Notes: generated by a model from the sequence alone, not told the origin. A stretch of DNA of 37,312 bases from Chara braunii (GCA_003427395.1 BFEA01000070.1:2297057-2334368), one strand, 5' to 3'; counted from the stretch's first letter, positions 10,029 to 22,290 are shown. Made by a program: numbers and translations.

Positions 10029-10952
10029 AGGCGGCAATTGTTATAGTGGTAAAGGGATAGGGTTAGAGAAAATATAGTAGCGTGAGGAGTTGATTTAGCC
10101 CTAACCCTTAGGTTTGGGAAATTTTCAACCTGAGGTTGGTCTTAGACCGCTTGAGTTGTTTTTAATAAGTCCGATTGTATATACGTAAACATGAGAGTTA
10201 GGATAGCAGGCTAATCGATTGTGTGATCCCAACTCTGTATTTCAGTCGGCAAGATCCCTGACTATATACTGAGTGGGTTACGGAAGATGTGTATATATGT
10301 TTTTAGTGCATTGTTTGTATATATCGGATCATAGGAGGCGTCAAGATGTATTAGGTAAACTTTTCTCAAGTTCTTGTGTCTACTCAAGGGTAGAATGGTT
10401 AGAGCATGACCAAAGTATGAGGACGAGCCTCACGCGTGTATGAGTCGCTAAGGGTAAGAAACGGATGAGGATATGGCTTGGGATATAAATTTGAGTGTAT
10501 CATGAGATCATGTGAGGATGCGATCTTATTAGGAACACTAATTTGACTTTGATTCTTGTCCCCTTTAGACATGTATTTTCCGCTGGGAATATCACCTTAA
10601 GATTGGAGACAAGGTGATTGTATTTGACGGATAGGTTTTATTTTTAGTCATACCACCCCAAGAAGAGAGGGTGTACACGCCCATATGTTTATATATAGGA
10701 GATGCATTAAATTTGGTGGGTTTTGAGTTTAAGTTTTAGGGTTCTATGACCTCGTGAATTAGTGTTTTTTTTTTTTTTTTCCTGCGCTGTGCTGAGATAT
10801 GAGAGGGGAATATGCACAGCGTTCTGACTTGAGGCCGTTTTAAACTTCGATCGATCGAGGTATGGTGGGCCTTGTGTTACTTTTTTGGATATTTGGATAT
10901 GTCTTGAATTACTTAGATTCCTCTGAACTGAGGGTTGCAATTACACCCTGAT

Positions 10953-11164
10953 CAAGACTAATTCAGCTTAGGTCTGGCCAGGGAGGTCATGCTATTTGTG
11001 TGATACTGGTGTAGTTTTTGAGTTGAGATTGTTAAACTGTAAGTGTATATATGTAATTCAAGACTGCTTCAGCTTAGCTCTAGCCACGGAGGTCATGATA
11101 TTTGTGTGATACTGGTGCCATTTTTTAATTGAGATTGTTAAACTCCTAGTGTATATATGTAATT
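10953..11164 (+). repeat. 106-base tandem duplication
   Basis: Two units (10953-11058, 11059-11164) both start CAAGACT and share GAGGTCATG, TATTTGTGTGATACTGGTG, TTGAGATTGTTAAACT and GTGTATATATGTAATT. A third partial unit begins at 11165 and fades within about 60 bases. Confidence 0.85.
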
Positions 11165-12452
11165 CAAGACCACGATTGTCCGTTTTTGAGTTAGAATATT
11201 ACACCCCTGAGTATGTATTGAGTTGAGATTTTACTTGAGACTACTCCTTGTATATGACGATAACAATCACTCTCGCATGTGTGGATTTATCCTGATATAT
11301 GATGATTTTGTGTGAGAGATGTATGAGAACATCTTGTGTACTGTGTATTTTGTGAATGAGAATGAATGTGAACTGTCTACTCCTCGGTATACTCATGCAA
11401 ACTGCCCATGGGTGGATCATAGAGTCGGGTATAAGGAGAGGGAGTGCAATATGTTTTTGTGAAGGATGTAAGAATCCTAAGGGATGTATGAGTCTGTGAG
11501 ACTTGAATGCTTCACCATGCCGAATGTTTATTGTTGAGTTGTAACGAGGATCCACAAGTTAGTCTCTCAGTATTGAGTTATTTCTATGGTTGAGACGCTT
11601 TCAAGTGGGAGGGTAGTCTTTCGTTTATTTGGAGACTCGTCTTCAGAAAGAAAGATGTTGTAAAAAGATCGTGGGGAAGCTCATCCTAGAGAGAGAGGAA
11701 TGACTGGGAGACCTAATGAGTGAGACCTCCTTCGACTGAAAGGTGGTTAAAATATTTAATGAGTCCGACATGGAAAGTTGGTTTTGAATGATAAAGACTG
11801 ATGAGAAAAACCAAATTTTTGTTTGGTCATTGGTGGAGATTGAGTTGTCGCAAAAACGGTTCATTTGAGAGATGTCATTAAGATGTGTGGCTTTCTTGCT
11901 CTGATCAAGTTGGGATGTCACGGCGGTATAAATCTGACGGTGATTCTGTTTTGTGAATGTGGATAGGATGTCGTGTTCTCTGTGTTGTCCCACATAGGAT
12001 TGATAAATGTTTTTATGTGTGACAGACCTTTGTGTAGTCCCGCAATAGGCCTGTATTGTTGCGACACACACAGCCAATTGTTGTTAATCTTAAGGTATAT
12101 ATAAGAGACCTACCTAGGGGTTAAACTAGCATCACTAAGGCGCAACCCTCAGTATTGGTTGTTGACCGTCGTAACCTGCCAGCGGACCCACGTCTAACGT
12201 GTATGGCCACCTAGGAAGGCTTACTCCTGCGGGATGTCGTTGGGATAAGAGTCGAGTCAATCGAGTCATTTTGGGAATTCTGATTGAATGCTTATCAGGA
12301 AAAAACCTATCGTGGCGCAACCTGCGGGGGCACTACTGCTAAAGTAACAACATGGTTGGTCGTAGATCTGGCTCGATCAACCAGACTATGGTGGGCCAAA
12401 ATGGAGATTTGGCCTTCTTGTACTAGACTGCAGGAAGAGTCAGAGATAAGTG

Positions 12453-12500
12453 ATATATATTTATATATATATGTATATAATATATATTAAATTTATATAT
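12453..12500. repeat. AT-rich microsatellite
   Basis: Imperfect alternating AT with a few TT and GT interruptions, inside the internal domain. Confidence 0.85.
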
Positions 12501-13065
12501 GATTTGTAAGAATTTTGGGAGGGAGGCGCGAATGCCTTCAGAGGTCTCTGATAGGGCCCTCGTCCTAGGTTATGGCCCTACTTACAGGGTGAAGACTAAA
12601 TGTGACACTTAACGAGAAGCCGACGTTTATTTAGGACAAAGGGGAAAGCACAGTTGATGGGGCCGCTTGAACTTATGTTGTAGTACGTATGCCTAGTACA
12701 CCGGCGTCCAAATGTCACGACAATGGGGATCCAGGTTGAAATTCTGACAGCATATAGTTGTGTTTGACATGGATTGATGGAGACCTCGAACCAGAGTCCG
12801 TCGGTTAATCGGATTGGTTCCCTTCTCATCAACATTTTAGGTTATGAATGAATTGATAGTTTTTTTATCTTGCGAAGCGACGGGGATGTCACTTAATATG
12901 GTCCGGTAAGTTGTCGGTGTGAATACCCTTACAACGGTATCCGCCCTGATTTTTGCAAATAACAGAAAATAGGTTTAAGTTAAAATTTGAGTACACAGTG
13001 CGAGTTGCGGTTGTGTCTGATATTCACGCTGACGAAATGGTTCACTAAGTAGAGAGTGTGTGGGC

Positions 13066-14446
13066 GCGTAGACTTAAGGCGAGTATGATCTCTGTTTTTT
13101 TTTTTTTAATTATGAAGTCGGCGTTGGCTACCGGCCAAGTTTTTATTTTTTTTGATTTAAACTATGATTAAATTATATTTTTATTTTCACTGATCCGTTT
13201 GACTTTGGAATGTGTGCTCGTACGAAGAATGACATCAACGACAACATGGCGCTAAGTAATAGTCAGAGTATTTGAACGGATAGATACGTGGAAAGCGTGG
13301 AGTTTAGTGGTCGTAGGACTAGTTAGTAGATAGAGACCTGGCTTTGGGACGTTTTAGTAGATTAGCACGCTACGTGGTATACACTTCTATAAGCTACCAC
13401 CAATGTTAGAACCAGCCTTGGCCCTAGCACTATCGGTTATGGCGTCGGACCTTCAACAGGGAGATTCAGGGACGAGGCCAGCGGTGACGATGTAGGAGTA
13501 TTGTAACGGCGTGGAGAGGTCAAGGGGTCGAGGGCCCAACTGGGCTATCCTCCTTTGGTTTTGCCGTTAGCAGAGTCGGAGAGGTACTAACGGCTCCTTT
13601 TTACCCTGACAATTCTCGACGATTAAAAATTTATTATTATTATATTTATTATTATTAATTTTCTTTGCTTTTCGGCCAAACGTGGGGCCAGTTTTTAGGG
13701 CCAACCGAATTCTTGCGTGTTCGGGGTGTTGGCGAAAATTCCTCTATCCAGCCCGTCTTGAAACACGGACCGAGGAGTTCAACGTACATGCGAGCATGGG
13801 TGTTTGGCTCACGAAATGGAAGGGACTTTGGGTAGCGAGGGCCCGTTGCGGGTGCCCGGCCTGTCCCCCATGATCTGTGATGAGTGGTTTAAGTATGTGC
13901 GTGCCCGTTGGGACGCGAAAGAGGTCGAGCCATGCACCGGGGCAGGTCGTGGACTGCAAGGGCCAGCCACATGAATCCCTTCCCCATTTCCGTTGTCAAA
14001 GTTCTCGTTTGAATATTTGTTACTACCACCACCCCCGCGGCCCCCGTCACCAAGGCTCACACTACAATCTGCAATGGGGCCTCACCCCCCATCTTATGAT
14101 TTGTTATAAGGAACCCAAACAGTGGTGCGCTCCGCCTCGGCGGAGGACAACTCTATGGGAAGCCTCGCAATGATACTACGTGCAAACGGGATGTTGAACC
14201 TGGGTCTGAGCCGCTGTGGTGGAACTGCGTGCAAATCGCTTATTGGACTTAGGTATAGCTGGCGGAAGAGTAAATCGAGACGATTCATTCAGTAGCTAAC
14301 TCCCTCCGGCCTTTCCCCTCAAGTTAAGCTACAAGCCGACGATAGCAGATTGGTCCGTTGCGGAATCTCCCACCACCTAGTGTTGTCGATAGCAGCATTG
14401 GCCGAAAACGACGAGCGGACGACTCAGAGTCGAGACCAGTAGGCGT
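13066..14446 (+). mobile_element. 3' conserved part of the internal domain
   Basis: Matches 1233-2632 along its whole length and, more distantly, the minus strand around 34440-34900 (ACCGACCAA, AGCACTATTGGTTA, GTTGGACTACAACA). Short ORFs in the two plus copies (for example 1825-2043 and 13682-13873) keep some sequence but are broken differently and show no family motif. The region is probably retained for replication or packaging rather than protein. Confidence 0.7.
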
Positions 14447-14466
14447 AAAAAACAGGGGAGAGAAGA
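14447..14466 (+). other. Polypurine tract before the 3' LTR
   Basis: AAAAAACAGGGGAGAGAAGA, purine except one C, immediately before TGAATCCAAC. It aligns with the tract at 2633-2652 and defines the 3' LTR start as 14467. Confidence 0.8.
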
Positions 14467-16835
14467 TGAATCCAACAGGGTTTCCGGGCCAGGTACATCC
14501 GCTATCAGAGATGGCGAGGAGCTAGGCGGCGCGCAGCAGGAAAGGAGTAACACGCACGATTGACAACTGAATCAGGTGCACAAGGAGGTGATTTTGGGGT
14601 TTTGGGCCAAGGCGGGAGCAGTGGTGAAGTTAGTTTTCATGTTAAAACAGTAGAATGAGTGGTAACAAAGAAAGGTCGTAAGCGGAGATGGCATAGCAAA
14701 GAAGAAGAAGGAGGATACAGACGTATCATGCTCATTTCTTAGTGGAATCAGATGAGGGAGGAGTCGCCACAGAGGTTTAGGAGATGGGCGAATCTGATGG
14801 TGAGGTCGGATTCAGAATTTAGTGGATGGATTCAATAGTGTGGAAGATATGAGCCACACGAGGGAGGGATAACTTTGCAGTATGAATACATTTGTCCGCA
14901 TTCTAGTGGGAGATTCATTCAAATTTTTACTCATTCTATCAGTGGAAGTGGCTCCTCTCTAATGCACACACGGTGGCATATGCATCCGACCACTTCGTCG
15001 GTCATGGCGATGAACGAAGACACGGGTGCGATCGAAGACACGAAAGGTGGTGGGCTCCTAGGCATTTGATACTCCGTCCTTATCTAACACGGAGTGTACC
15101 TGGTCGAGTTTTTGACCAAGTTCAGAAGAAAAAAAAAAGGAAGTAACGAAGGAATGGTGAGTGAAGTCGTGAGAAAAGCGAAGACGATTGGAGAAGAGAG
15201 AGCGTACCTGGCATGAGCAAGCGATCAGCTTTCGGTGGCGACGTCACGTTAATTTTCAACTTCATTGTGAGCCAGACGCATGAACGCAGTTAGGCCAAGT
15301 AACATAAGTTGTGTGATGGGCACCGGACAGTAGGAGCGATATTAGCTACAAGGTTGGAGTGATCAGGAAGCAGCCGTATCTTGCACTTGAGTTCATGGTA
15401 TTACTCCTATTTGGATGATATCTTAGTGCAATGTGCGTTCTGCTTAGTGCATGACTATCTATGCTACTTTCGTGACTAACTTAGATTTTGTCTATAGGCC
15501 CCTCTCATCTCCTTTGCGTCTGTTTGAATAGGAGAATTAAGTGTTGAATGAAATAGGTGGAGTCATTAGTTGGCAGTTTCATAGCATCAGTTGTAGGGAA
15601 GGGGTGAAGAATGAACTGCGGGATTGACAATTTTGTCATCTGGCAAAGAAGCAGCTCATTCTACAAAATGAAAGACTGAGGAGAAGTGGGGACTTACCTC
15701 AAAGAAACTTATGAAACAATATGAAATGAAGGCCTACAATGATATAAACTGAGTGTAGTAGAAGGCCGAGGCGCATCTCTCTGTGCATCGGTTAAGGACT
15801 CGTCCGATTTTTTTTGTGTCTTAAACCAGTTGAGTGGGCAATGTGGGGTGAATTGAGAGTCAGGATTATTGTGTCAGACTGTAATACACTGGCCGGACCT
15901 TAGTGAAAGATTTATTCCAACCTTACTCATCCTGATGTTTGAGGTAGCAAGCGGGTCGAGTATGGGCTAAAGGTGTTCCTGCTGATCGTATGCTGCGTAT
16001 TTCGTTGGAACGGTGGACACAGCAGGCCACGAACGAAGGGGAACAATGACATTGGAGACTTACCTATTGACTAGACCTGCACGTTGACTGAACGTGAGCA
16101 CTGAAGCCCTGGCTGCCCTGAAGATTACTGTGTTTTGTTGTACACAGCATCATCACATGCTGCGTTGTTTCTCCTCTGTTGAAACTCAATCGTTGTGCAT
16201 ATTCACAATATTCATTGCTAAAAGCAATTGGCACAAGCACAACACTTCGTTTAAAGGCTTGCTACATTTCGCTCAGGTTTCGAATATAGCACGAGGCATG
16301 TATTCTATTTGAACGCAGCCTTGTAACGACAGTATGACTTTGGAAACTGTTAGGAGGACTGGTCAAATTCTGTGGCGGGGATGTTGCCATAACTTGAAAG
16401 TCTGTCACAGCGTCGTTTTGGCCTGCATTTATGCATGGGTTGGTCATCCTCTTGCGAGTGAAGGTTTCAAGGCCCTCTCCTGAGAGTTGAGTTGTCCCTC
16501 TCTTGTATCTCGAAAGTTTGAAACCCCTTTTTTTTTACTTCTTACTCTAAGTGTAATCGTGTTCAAAGAGGAAGGCGGTAGGCGGGATGGCAACCCGTAG
16601 GGCCGCAGCAAGACTCTGTGGGGAGTCTACCCACCGATTGCGGGAGCTCTGCCGAAACTGAGGAGGAGTTCTGGAGGCAGGGAACTGAGAGGTAACCATT
16701 GTTTTCCCTCTATAAACCCAGTTAACACTCATATCTGTACATCCTTCTATAGTTTGAGTGAGTATCTATTTTGACTTTCGGCCAAACTTTCAGGACAAAG
16801 CAGACTTAATTAAGGAAATGTTTGTGCAAGCTCGC

Positions 16836-17230
16836 CTTATGAACAGGCTAGTCAGACATGTTTCCATAATGATAGATTTATTTGTATTTTATACTACTTT
16901 ACTTATGAACAGGCAAGTCAGACATGTTTCCATAGGTTTGGATGGTATGACTATAGTTTATCACCAACTAAAGATTGTATGAATTAAAAATAAACGTGTG
17001 GTTAAAAGGGGCAGGCTGAACCTTGATCTAAGTTGATCGGTTCAGTCATATGCTACCTTAAAAGACTAAGTGCAGATAATTATATATAACTTGGATACTT
17101 TAAACAGTTCAGAGCGACTAAGTCAGACAACCTATAAATATGGCCAAGGAAGAGAAAAGTTGTGGTGCTCTGTGTTTGTGTATATGCAATAGCTGAGTCA
17201 GACATGTTTCCATAAGATTGGATGGTCTAG
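16836..17230 (+). repeat. Hairpin-type repeats in LTR copy 2
   Basis: TCAGACATGTTTCCATA occurs three times (about 16852, 16917, 17197), each preceded by a variable tract. An exact inverted pair CTGAACC (17016-17022) and GGTTCAG (17039-17045) frames a TTGATCTAAGTTGATC loop. These are homologous to the units in copies 1 and 3. Confidence 0.65.
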
Positions 17231-17519
17231 CCTTACGCCTTATTAAAGTAAAGTATAAGGATAAATCATTGAAATACGAGGAACTATTGTTTGATAAGGC
17301 TAACTTTGGGTTGGTGAGAGTACTTACCATTGTGGTTTGACCTTGCATGTGGCTGAGTGATTTCACTACTTAGTCTAAGTGTCAGTTTCATAGGTAGTTG
17401 TTTTAGATGCTCGCCACGTGCTAGAGTCATAGGAGTTAGTTCAATTCCTGCATTTTTTTAGCTAAGTTTTTTTTTACTTAGGTCAATGTTTGCATTTTCT
17501 GGGATCAATTGCTATACTT

Positions 17520-18085
17520 AGTTTTGTATAATTTTTTATAAGTCACTTTCTCTACGAGAAACGCTGCCGAAATTTCTACAAAACTAAAAGTTAGTCAAAT
17601 TTGGACTTTTCAAAAGTTCAACTTGTCTAATTTTTATATATGGCCTAGTAAAAATATGGAAAGTCCCATTTTCTAAAGGCATTGCTACCCAATTTTTTGT
17701 TAATTAAGAGAGTCAATCAAAATTGAACTTTGAGAAGTCAAAGTTATTTTTAGATTTTGAACTTGGCTTTGTATAAACTTTGGAAAACTACTTTGTCTAC
17801 GGAAAGCGCTGTCGAAAATTCTAAAAAATCGAAGAAGTTAGTTAAATTTTGTCTTGATAAAAGTCAAGTCTTATGTTTGAGCTCATATATGAGTTAGTAT
17901 AAATTTGGGAAGTCTGTTTTTCTAAAGGAGATCCTGCCCAAATTTTTACTAATTCAGGGAGTTAGACAAAATTTGACTTTCTAGAGTTAAAGATTGTTTT
18001 CGGTTTTCGTATTTGAGCTAATATAAATTCTAAAAATATTTTTTTCCTACAGGAAGCTCTGCCGAAATTTTCTTAGTTTAGAGAA
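17520..18085 (+). repeat. Five-copy ~125-base array, copy 2
   Basis: Cores start at 17552, 17672, 17797, 17922 and 18047, spacing 120, 125, 125, 125. Units 1, 3 and 5 read CTAC(G/A)-GAAGC-CTG(C/T)CGAAA-TT. Units 2 and 4 read CTAAAGG-CTGCCCAAATTTTTACTAATT-like. The alternation makes a dimeric higher-order repeat (A-B-A-B-A). Confidence 0.8.
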
Positions 18086-19666
18086 GATAAATTATATTTT
18101 GATAGGTGGTGATTCTGGCAATGCATTCTGTATGGGGGAGATTCTGTGAGAAGTCTACCTTTCTTTGGGCACTGGCTTAGAGATAGACTTAGACTTAGTT
18201 CGCATGAGAGATTTGGAGTGAGAATGTGCTCTGGAGGTTCATCCCTCATACAATGATAATTAGTCTTAGGAATTGACATGTTTTGTGTTACAGGTCCAAT
18301 TAATTGATTCAATCAAGGAATAGGGCTAAGATTCAACTTGATCCCACGAGGATCATCATCTGTTATCACTGATAATATGTCGGTTGTCGATTCGTCGGTT
18401 TACGACTCAACTCTAATTCACTCTTGTCACTCAATCTAAAAGGTTTTTCCCTGTGGTTTGAATTGTTTTATTGTGTTCTTACTCGGACTTTATTGAATGG
18501 TCATTTAACAAAGATATTGAGTACTTTATTGCTGGAAGGGTGCGCTAGGGTTGAAACTTGTGTGGTTAAAGCGAAGGGGTGTAAGCGCAGAGAATGGTTA
18601 AAGTTGACCCCGTGTAGTGTGTTGACTTTAGTTGAATCTTTGATGTGATTGCATGTATGTTTTGTGATTCGAACTCTGGATTTGACTGTCTGCTATCACA
18701 CACATATATATATGTAGTTGAGAGGAGTCTCACTGTGATTGTGAGAAGTGATATTGTATAACCTATTTATATATGTACTTACATATGCCTTGAGTATTTG
18801 CATGGTCTCTCATGAAAATGCGCAAGGGTTAAACAAATTATATATTTAGAAAAAATATAAATTCCCTTTTATTTGTTTTTTATGAGTTTTATAGTTGGAC
18901 GTTGTAGTCTTTGGCAGTCGTCAAAGTCAAACCCCTTGAGTTCGCTCCAGACCCTGGATCATCGAGTTGGTCTCCAGGGCGATAATAGATGATTGTCACA
19001 ACAGGTACGAACCTGTGTACCACCCACTCTCCGCAGGGTGCAGAAGAGGTTGTGGTTCTCAACCGCACTTGGCGGTTGTCTAACGTCAAGAGATCAACCC
19101 CTCAAGGCGTGTGTCAGTCGACACTTGAGTGTCGAATGCGACCCTCGAGATTAACGAGGACGGCATGATTATGGGTACTATATGGTACCCCATCGTTGCG
19201 ACTGCTTGGGTAAGCATGCATTGTTAGTCGATATGAGAAGACCCTGCATTCGAGCATTTTTATGCTAAGATTTGTGTGCGACGCCCAACCGATTTCCACA
19301 TCGGAAGGTTATGTGATGACTACAAAAAAGACTAGAAGTGTTGTTGTGTTATTTTGTGTTGTGTTATTCCGTGTGTATGTGTGTGTTTTATTTTTATGTT
19401 TTAAGTGTGGCGTAATGCGTGGTGAGTGGGATGCATCATAGTCGACCGGCGACAAATCGCCCTTGGGACTTCAGCCCCCCAGTGCGCCGGTTCGCGTGTG
19501 GGTCTGATAGAGGTGTGGGACCTCGCGTACCCCGTATGCTACAGTGTACGAGAAACGCCCTCGGTTGGTCCACCTCTGCGATTGCAACTGATTAACGTTC
19601 GTACTGTGGACTGATAGCGCGGCGGGGATATGCCCACCGAAAGGAGGTGTCAGCTCACGCAGGTGG

Positions 19667-19681
19667 AGGTAAGTTGTACCT
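19667..19681 (+). promoter_or_regulatory. Conserved hairpin / splice-donor-like site, LTR copy 2
   Basis: AGGTAAGTTGTACCT, 158 bases before the LTR end, identical to copies 0 and 1. Confidence 0.5.
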
Positions 19682-20644
19682 CCCGTTGGCCCTATTCTGT
19701 CCTAGGGGTTCGCGAGAGATATAGCTTGTGCACTCGGTAAGGGCGGCTTGCGGAAGCTCCTTGAGTATCACGAGTAGACCAACTCCTGCGTGACCCGAAC
19801 GGGAGGGTCCTACATTGCGGGGGACCGATGCGCTTGACACCGCTGTTGTTACTGATAAGCTCGAAGTACACGCTGTTGCACACGAGGCTGCTTAACAGAG
19901 TCCTGCCGAGTTTCCCCCGAGCTCAAAGTAGAGCATAGGGGAGGGTCGTGCACCGTTTGAACACAACCTTCAAGTTTCTGGACTGAGTGACAACGACCTG
20001 GTTAGAGGTAGGAGCATAGCAATTTGGAGGAGCGGGGTCAGGGTTTTTCAAGGGAATCTTTGTTGAGAATCGGAAGGTCGTCGGGGAGTCAACATGTGAA
20101 GGTTTGACTTTAGTTGACCGAGCTGCTCTGCGCTCTGGTCGCCATTGTGGGCCCCTCAAGCGTCTGAAGGATTCAAGGCCCTCTCACCGAAGTCTGAGTG
20201 CACCTCCCTTGTATTTGAGAGACTAAAACATTCTCCTTTTGCCCTTCTTATTCTAAGTCTAGTTTATTGGTCCGGAGAGGAAGGCGGCAGACGATATTGC
20301 AATCCGTCATCAGTCTCAAGGCCTCTCAGGGAGGTTGCCCCACCTATTCGGGGAACTCTACCGAAACCTAGGCGAGGTTCTGGAGACAGGGAACTAAGTC
20401 GTAATCTTCATCCCCTTCTATAAACCTAGTTAAAACCCTTACCTATATATCTTGCTACAGTTTGACTGAGTATACTAAATATATCCCTATTGGATTTATG
20501 TTTGTCTTTCTAGACATAAATTAGAGCTAAGTAAAAGAATGCATGCACAATCTCATTTTTATTTTTATTGTTTGTCGGAATTCAGATTGAAGAAGGGTTG
20601 TGAATTGGAGGAAGGCGGGACAAAGGTGGTTTTGCTTATGATTG

Positions 20645-21440
20645 TCTGGGTCAACCAAAGGCTAGGCTTAGTTTCTAAGTTGAACGACCCAGTGCTATGT
20701 TTAGTTTGATTGTGTGGAGGACTAAACTTTGTTCCTAAGTTTGATGGTCTGGTTGCTCTGACTTACGAGGGCTGCATGTGAATGTTTTTTCAAAGATAAA
20801 GTTTTATTTCTAAGTTGAATGATTTGGTCGTCTTGGTTTATTTTGGGGTTTTCTGAGTGGTACTGGGCTTTGTTAATAAGTTGAATGACCCAGTCTTCTT
20901 ATGTTTCTTTATTGTCTCTAAAAAAGTGAGTTTGAACTTTGTTCCTAAGTTGGATGACTCGAACTTATTTTTGTTTATTATGAGGGAATTAGGTGAAAAA
21001 CCAGGTTTAGTTTCTAAGTTGAATGGTTTGGTTTGGAGCCACTCACACGTTGGAACCAAGAAATAGTTTTACTTATACTATACTATTACTTTACTTATGA
21101 ACAAACTAGTCTAACTTTGTTTCTAAGTTGAATGGTCTGGCTATAGCTTATCATAATGAAGAGAGTATTAATTAAGAATACTAATTTGTGGTAAGATGGG
21201 TCAGGTTGAACTTTCTTTACAAGTTTAATGGTTCAGTCATATGCTACCTTAAAGGACTAAAATCAGAAAGATATATATAATTTGGCTACTGAAACAGTTC
21301 AGGGAGGTTAGGCTTTGTTGCTAAGGCTAATGACTTAGTCATATGCCCAAAGAAGATAAACGTAGTAGTGCCCTGCGTTTCTGTATATTCAATGACCAAG
21401 CTAGACTTTGTTTCTAAGTTAAATGATCTAGCTTTATGCC
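20645..21440 (+). repeat. About ten hairpin-forming repeats with a conserved loop, LTR copy 3
   Basis: Units 60-90 bases apart share a core near CTTTGTTTCTAAGTTGAATG. The flanking arms differ from unit to unit yet are inverse complements: ACTGGG 20862-20867 with CCCAGT 20889-20894; AGTTTGA 20929-20935 with TCGAACT 20959-20965 (one G-U); AAACCA 20998-21003 with TGGTTT 21024-21029; TGAAC 21207-21211 with GTTCA 21231-21235; AAGCTAGA 21398-21405 with TCTAGCTT 21427-21434. Some units (about 20710, 20800, 21115) lack clear pairing. Confidence 0.65.
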
Positions 21441-21724
21441 TTATGTAAGCTGGGTATAAGGGATAAATGGTTGAGATATTATGAACCATTGTTGACGAGG
21501 TTCAACCTTGGGATTGGGTGAGAGTACTTACCATTGTGGTATGGACTTGCATGTAGCTGAGTGTGAGCTTTACTTAGTCTGAATTTCAGTTTGATTGGTA
21601 GTTATTTTAGTTGCTCCTCACCTACTGAAGTCATATGAGTTAGTTCAAATCATGCATTTTCTGAGTTGATTTTTTTTTACTAGGTCAATTCTCACATTTT
21701 TCTATGATCATTTATTTTTACTTG

Positions 21725-22290
21725 AATTTGTATAAATTTTGAAAAGTCACTTTCTCTACGGGAAGCGCTGCCAAAATTTCTACGAAATCAATGAGTTAGT
21801 TAAATTTTAACTTTTCAAAGTTCGATTTTTGTCTAACTTATATATGTGACGTCGTAAAAATTTGGAAAGTCTTATCTTCTAGGGGAAGTGCTGCCAAAAT
21901 TTTTACTAATTCACGGAGTTAGACAAATTTTAATTTTGGAAAGTTAGAATAATTTTCAGATTCTGCATTAAGTTTTGTATAAATTTTGAAAAGTTAATTT
22001 CTCTATGGGAAGTGTTGTCGAAATTTCTACAAATCTAAGGAGTTAGTTAAATTTTGTCTTGGCAGGAACTCAAGTCTTACTTCGAGTTTTTAGCCGACTT
22101 AGTATGAATTTGAAAAGTTAATTTTTATAAAAAAGATGGTGCCCAAATTTTTATTAATTCGAAAAATTAGGCAAAATAAAACTTTCTAGAGTTGATGACC
22201 ATTTTAGTTTTCGTATTCGAGCGAAAATAAATTATGAAAATGAATTTTCCCTACGGGAAGCGGTGCCGAAATTTTTCTTAGTTTAGAGGA
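21725..22290 (+). repeat. Five-copy ~124-base array, copy 3
   Basis: Cores near 21756, 21879, 22003, 22126 and 22251 (CTACGGGAAGCGCTGCC-type), the same number, spacing and A/B alternation as 17520-18085, despite the overall divergence of the two LTRs. Confidence 0.8.

Larger units (their letters stand above)
10029..13065 (+). other. Non-coding part of the internal domain where pol would be expected
   Basis: Three kilobases after gag with no plus-strand coding signal. The longest ORF here is on the minus strand (11643-12077, 144 codons) with a composition suggesting chance. It contains a 106-base tandem duplication (10953-11164), T-runs near 10765 and an AT microsatellite. The last part (about 12850-13065) is also recognisable in the inverted copy near 34880-35080, so it belongs to the element family. 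Confidence 0.6.
5711..14466 (+). mobile_element. Internal domain of a gag-only giant LTR retrotransposon
   Basis: This 8.76 kb runs from the primer-binding site to the polypurine tract. Only about 1.5 kb looks coding (8203-8562 and 8904-10028). No plus-strand ORF longer than about 70 residues occurs between 10028 and 13066, and none of the short ORFs shows a protease, reverse transcriptase, RNase H or integrase motif. The layout matches non-autonomous elements described as LARD or TR-GAG: long LTRs, a gag, and pol presumably supplied by a relative. Confidence 0.7.
14467..19839 (+). mobile_element. LTR copy 2 (3' LTR), 5.37 kb, the most complete
   Basis: Runs TGAATCC ... GCTTGACA. In order it holds a 2 kb block shared with copy 1, a CTATAAACC motif (16710-16718), the hairpin-type repeats (about 16830-17240), the five-copy array (17520-18085), a degraded TATA-like TACAAAAAAG (19321-19330), and the AGGTAAGTTGTACCT site. 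The TATA-like position is about 518 bases before the end, implying a U3 near 4.8 kb and a short R-U5. At 5.4 kb it is among the longer LTRs known in plants. It contains no ORF with a recognisable domain. A target duplication is not expected, because the left LTR is joined to another copy's polypurine tract. Confidence 0.8.

Noticed and set aside
10097-10120. CCCTAACCCTTAGG resembling plant telomere repeats
   Set aside because: Only two degenerate units in unlike orientation; no array.
11643-12077. 144-codon minus-strand ORF
   Set aside because: Opposite to the element, rich in S, T, Q and I as expected by chance, no motif, and no second copy.
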